Of a DNA stretch of 64,000 nt, positions 61,987-64,000 are shown one piece after another; position 1 is the first letter of the stretch, and each line of letters opens with the position of its first letter. This DNA is from Azospirillum sp. TSO22-1 (GTDB lineage Bacteria; Pseudomonadota; Alphaproteobacteria; Azospirillales; Azospirillaceae): contig NZ_LGQZ01000107.1 in assembly GCF_003116015.1 (NCBI RefSeq), positions 62,001 to 126,000 of the forward strand, written 5' to 3'. Position numbers and translations under genes: made by a program. The notes beneath the pieces are model-generated. The model was given only the letters and a program-made list of their open reading frames with translations, ran no database searches and was not told where the DNA came from.

Positions 61987-64000
61987 TCAGGCGACCTCCT
62001 CCACGCTCCGCGACTTCCAGTATTCCGGCACGTCGCGGCGGTATCGGCGCATCACCAGATTGCCGAGGAGGCCGGTCCAGCCGGTCTGGTGCGCGGCGCC
62101 CAGGCCCTGGCCGGAATCGGCGTGGAAGTATTCGTAGAACAGCAACAGGTCGCGCCAGTGCGGATCCTCGTGGAAGACCGGCTGCGCGCGGTAGACCGGC
62201 CGCCGGCCTTCTTCGTCGGGGCGGTAGATCGACACCAGCCGGTCGGCGATCAGCGTGGCGATCTCCTTGAGAGTCAGGTGCTTTCCGCCAAGGCACGGCA
62301 CCGGCACGGTGAAGTCGTCGCCGAGGAAGCGGTGGAACTTCTCCAGGCCCTGGACCAGCGTGTAGTTCACCGGCATCCACACCGGCCCGCGCCAATTGGA
62401 GTTGCCGCCGAACAGGCCGGTGTTGGACTCGCCCGGCACGTACTCGATCAGCGCCTGCCCTACACCGGGCAGGTCGCCCAGGTGGCGGTGTTCGGCGTGG
62501 ATGCGGCTGACGCTGCGCACACCATAATCCGACAAGAACTGCCCCTGATCGAGCAGCCGCTGAAGGATGCGCGGCAGCATGGTGTGGTCGACCAACGCCA
62601 GCAGGTGCTCGCCCCGTGCGTTCTCCCAGTCCGGGCAGGCGCAGATGTAGCTGCCCTGGAACTTGCCGCCCTTGTGCCGCGTCAGCAGCGCGCGGAAGCG
62701 CGGCACGTGTTCGAGCAGGCGGCGGTCGATCACCTCGGTCGCGAACAGCGGGATCAGGCCGACCAAGGAGTAGACGTTGACGCGGCTGACCTTGCCGTCC
62801 GGACAGACAATGAGGTCCTTGAAGAAGCCGTCCTCCTCGTCCCACAGCGACACCGCCCCCGGCATGTGGCCGCCGATGGCGTTGGCGACCGACAGGAACT
62901 GGCTGTAGATCTGGATCGCGATGTCCTCGTAATCGTGGTCCTCGCGGGCCAGTTCCAGCGCCATCACCACCATGTTCAGCGCGAACATCGCCATCCAGCC
63001 GGTGGCGTCGGCCTGCTTCAGGCTGTAGCCCGGCGGCAGCGGCGCCGAGCGGTCGAACACCGAGATGTTGTCGAGGCCGAGGAAGCCGCCCTCGAACACG
63101 TTATGGCCGTCCGTGTCCTTGCGGTTGATCCACCACGCGTAGTTCAGCAGCAGCTTGTGGAAGACGCGGTGCAGGAAGTGCTCGTCGCCCTCGCCGCGCT
63201 GCACGCGCTCGGCCCGGAAGACCTTCAGCGCCGCCATGGCATGCACCGGCGGGTTGACGTCGCCGAACGCCCATTCGTAGGCCGGGATCTGCCCGTTGGG
63301 GTGTAGGAAGCGCTCGCTCAGCAGCACCTCGATCTGGTCCTTGGCGAAATCCACGTCCACCAGCGCCAGCGCCGCGCAGTGGTAGGCGAGGTCCCAGGCG
63401 GCGAACCACGGATATTCCCAGGCGTCGGGCATGGAGATGACGTCGGAGGATTTCAGGTGCTTCCACGAGCGGTTGCGCGCCCCCTTGCGTCCCTCCGGCG
63501 GCGGCAGCCGGTCGCCGTCCAGCCAGCGCTCCACGTCGTAATGGAAGAACTGCTTGGACCAGATCATGCCGGCCAGCGTCTGGCGCAGGATCCGCGCGTC
63601 CTCCGCATCGGCGTCGGGCAGCAGATCACGGTAGAAGGCATCGGCCTCGGCCGCGCGGGTGTCGAGCACGCGCTGCGTGCGGGCGAACGGGCGGGCAAGC
63701 GGTTCGGCGGACAGCACGAGATCCACCGCGGCGCTGCCACCGGCCGGCAGATCGAGGACGTACCACACCGCGGCCTTGCTGCCCTCGCCGGCCGGGTTGA
63801 CCGCGCCCGCCTCACCATGCACCACGCGGCGGTGAAAGGCGTCCTTGACGAAGGGCGTCGGGTTGGGCTGGCCCCACAGGCGCTCGGCGTTGCTGTCGTT
63901 TTCGGTGAACAGCAGGTCGGCCGGACGGGCGCCGTACAGGCGGTACTCGCCCAGCCCGGGATGCGCGGTGCGGATCGCCCAGGCCGCGCCGTCCGGCGCG
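61987..64000 (-). CDS. MGH1-like glycoside hydrolase, partial (5' end outside the window)
   Basis: The visible 670 residues run to the right edge and are open throughout; the start lies outside. Segments include FTENDSNAERLWGQPNPTPF, FVKDAFHRRVVHGEAGAVNP, SWKHLKSSDVISMPDAWEYP, VFEGGFLGLDNISVFDRSAP and NSNWRGPVWMPVNYTL. They match the MGH1-like (GH63-related) glycoside hydrolase family, which degrades mannosylglycerate or similar glycosides. An acidic active-site residue cannot be fixed from this partial view. There is no signal peptide in view. It is not clearly linked to the bufferin operon. Confidence 0.85.
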   Translation of the reverse strand, partial: APDGAAWAIRTAHPGLGEYRLYGARPADLLFTENDSNAERLWGQPNPTPFVKDAFHRRVVHGEAGAVNPAGEGSKAAVWYVLDLPAGGSAAVDLVLSAEPLARPFARTQRVLDTRAAEADAFYRDLLPDADAEDARILRQTLAGMIWSKQFFHYDVERWLDGDRLPPPEGRKGARNRSWKHLKSSDVISMPDAWEYPWFAAWDLAYHCAALALVDVDFAKDQIEVLLSERFLHPNGQIPAYEWAFGDVNPPVHAMAALKVFRAERVQRGEGDEHFLHRVFHKLLLNYAWWINRKDTDGHNVFEGGFLGLDNISVFDRSAPLPPGYSLKQADATGWMAMFALNMVVMALELAREDHDYEDIAIQIYSQFLSVANAIGGHMPGAVSLWDEEDGFFKDLIVCPDGKVSRVNVYSLVGLIPLFATEVIDRRLLEHVPRFRALLTRHKGGKFQGSYICACPDWENARGEHLLALVDHTMLPRILQRLLDQGQFLSDYGVRSVSRIHAEHRHLGDLPGVGQALIEYVPGESNTGLFGGNSNWRGPVWMPVNYTLVQGLEKFHRFLGDDFTVPVPCLGGKHLTLKEIATLIADRLVSIYRPDEEGRRPVYRAQPVFHEDPHWRDLLLFYEYFHADSGQGLGAAHQTGWTGLLGNLVMRRYRRDVPEYWKSRSVEEVA

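Overview
The window is about 70% G+C, has very tight gene packing (many 4-bp stop/start overlaps) and carries Crp/Fnr, NitT/TauT-type transporter, bufferin and IS content that best fits a metabolically versatile alphaproteobacterium. Azospirillum or another member of the Rhodospirillales is my inference from gene content and composition; no rRNA or other taxonomic marker is present. Most of the first 48 kb is an organosulfur / sulfur-starvation island. I count five transporters of the sulfonate/taurine/nitrate (SsuABC/TauABC/NrtABC) ABC family: 1-912 (partial), 10252-15100, 17439-20090, 24448-27215 and 32562-36011. There is also one polar-amino-acid transporter that lacks its ATPase (41400-44615).

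Region by region. 1-3364: tail of an ABC transporter, a SelA-like PLP enzyme, a 40-residue ORF and a HAD phosphatase. 3361-10029: a molybdopterin oxidoreductase facing a five-gene redox operon (AprA-like flavoprotein, AprB-like ferredoxin, HEAT-repeat protein, NapH-like membrane Fe-S protein, YfhL-like ferredoxin). 10252-15100: an ABC operon with a NosL-like extension on the binding protein plus a SCO1 protein and a diheme cytochrome c4. 15102-15836: a Crp/Fnr regulator. 16024-21529: an operon of two amidases around a third transporter. The sequence CAATTARTTG occurs 62-72 bp upstream of three operon starts (5589, 10252, 16024) and is a good candidate operator for the Crp/Fnr protein. 21536-27215: alpha/beta hydrolase, nitroreductase, TauD-like dioxygenase and a fourth transporter.

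27752-31283 encodes a Family 2A encapsulin shell, its cysteine desulfurase cargo with a roughly 158-residue disordered N-terminal loading region, and a serine O-acetyltransferase. 31673-36011 is a LysR regulator and the fifth transporter. Its binding protein is followed by a BadF/HgdC-type ATPase activase and two HgdB-like (double-cubane/2-hydroxyacyl-CoA dehydratase family) proteins, then ModD and a Cys-rich DUF1847 protein (36059-41403). This looks like an ATP-driven low-potential reductase with its own importer and is the strongest candidate for an undescribed system. 41400-48185 pairs an amino-acid transporter with cysteine dioxygenase, a four-domain rhodanese and a cystathionine-lyase-like PLP enzyme, suggesting cyst(e)ine-type catabolism. 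An 18-bp sequence upstream of the transporter at 27215 is repeated exactly in the divergent 44615/44789 promoter region, with partial copies near other sulfur operons.

48186-56300 is a decayed, lower-GC accessory segment: ISL3 and IS6-like remnants, a methyltransferase, a TPR-GT41-GT2 fusion glycosyltransferase, a GT2 glycosyltransferase, an IS630 element with a frameshifted transposase, and a DUF2182 gene truncated next to it. 56324-64000 holds an AhpD-like protein, an enoyl-CoA hydratase, a MITE, a complete bufferin (copper-binding RiPP) operon bufA-B-C-DoxX, a divergent LysR regulator, a second MITE-like element and a partial MGH1-like glycoside hydrolase that runs off the right edge.
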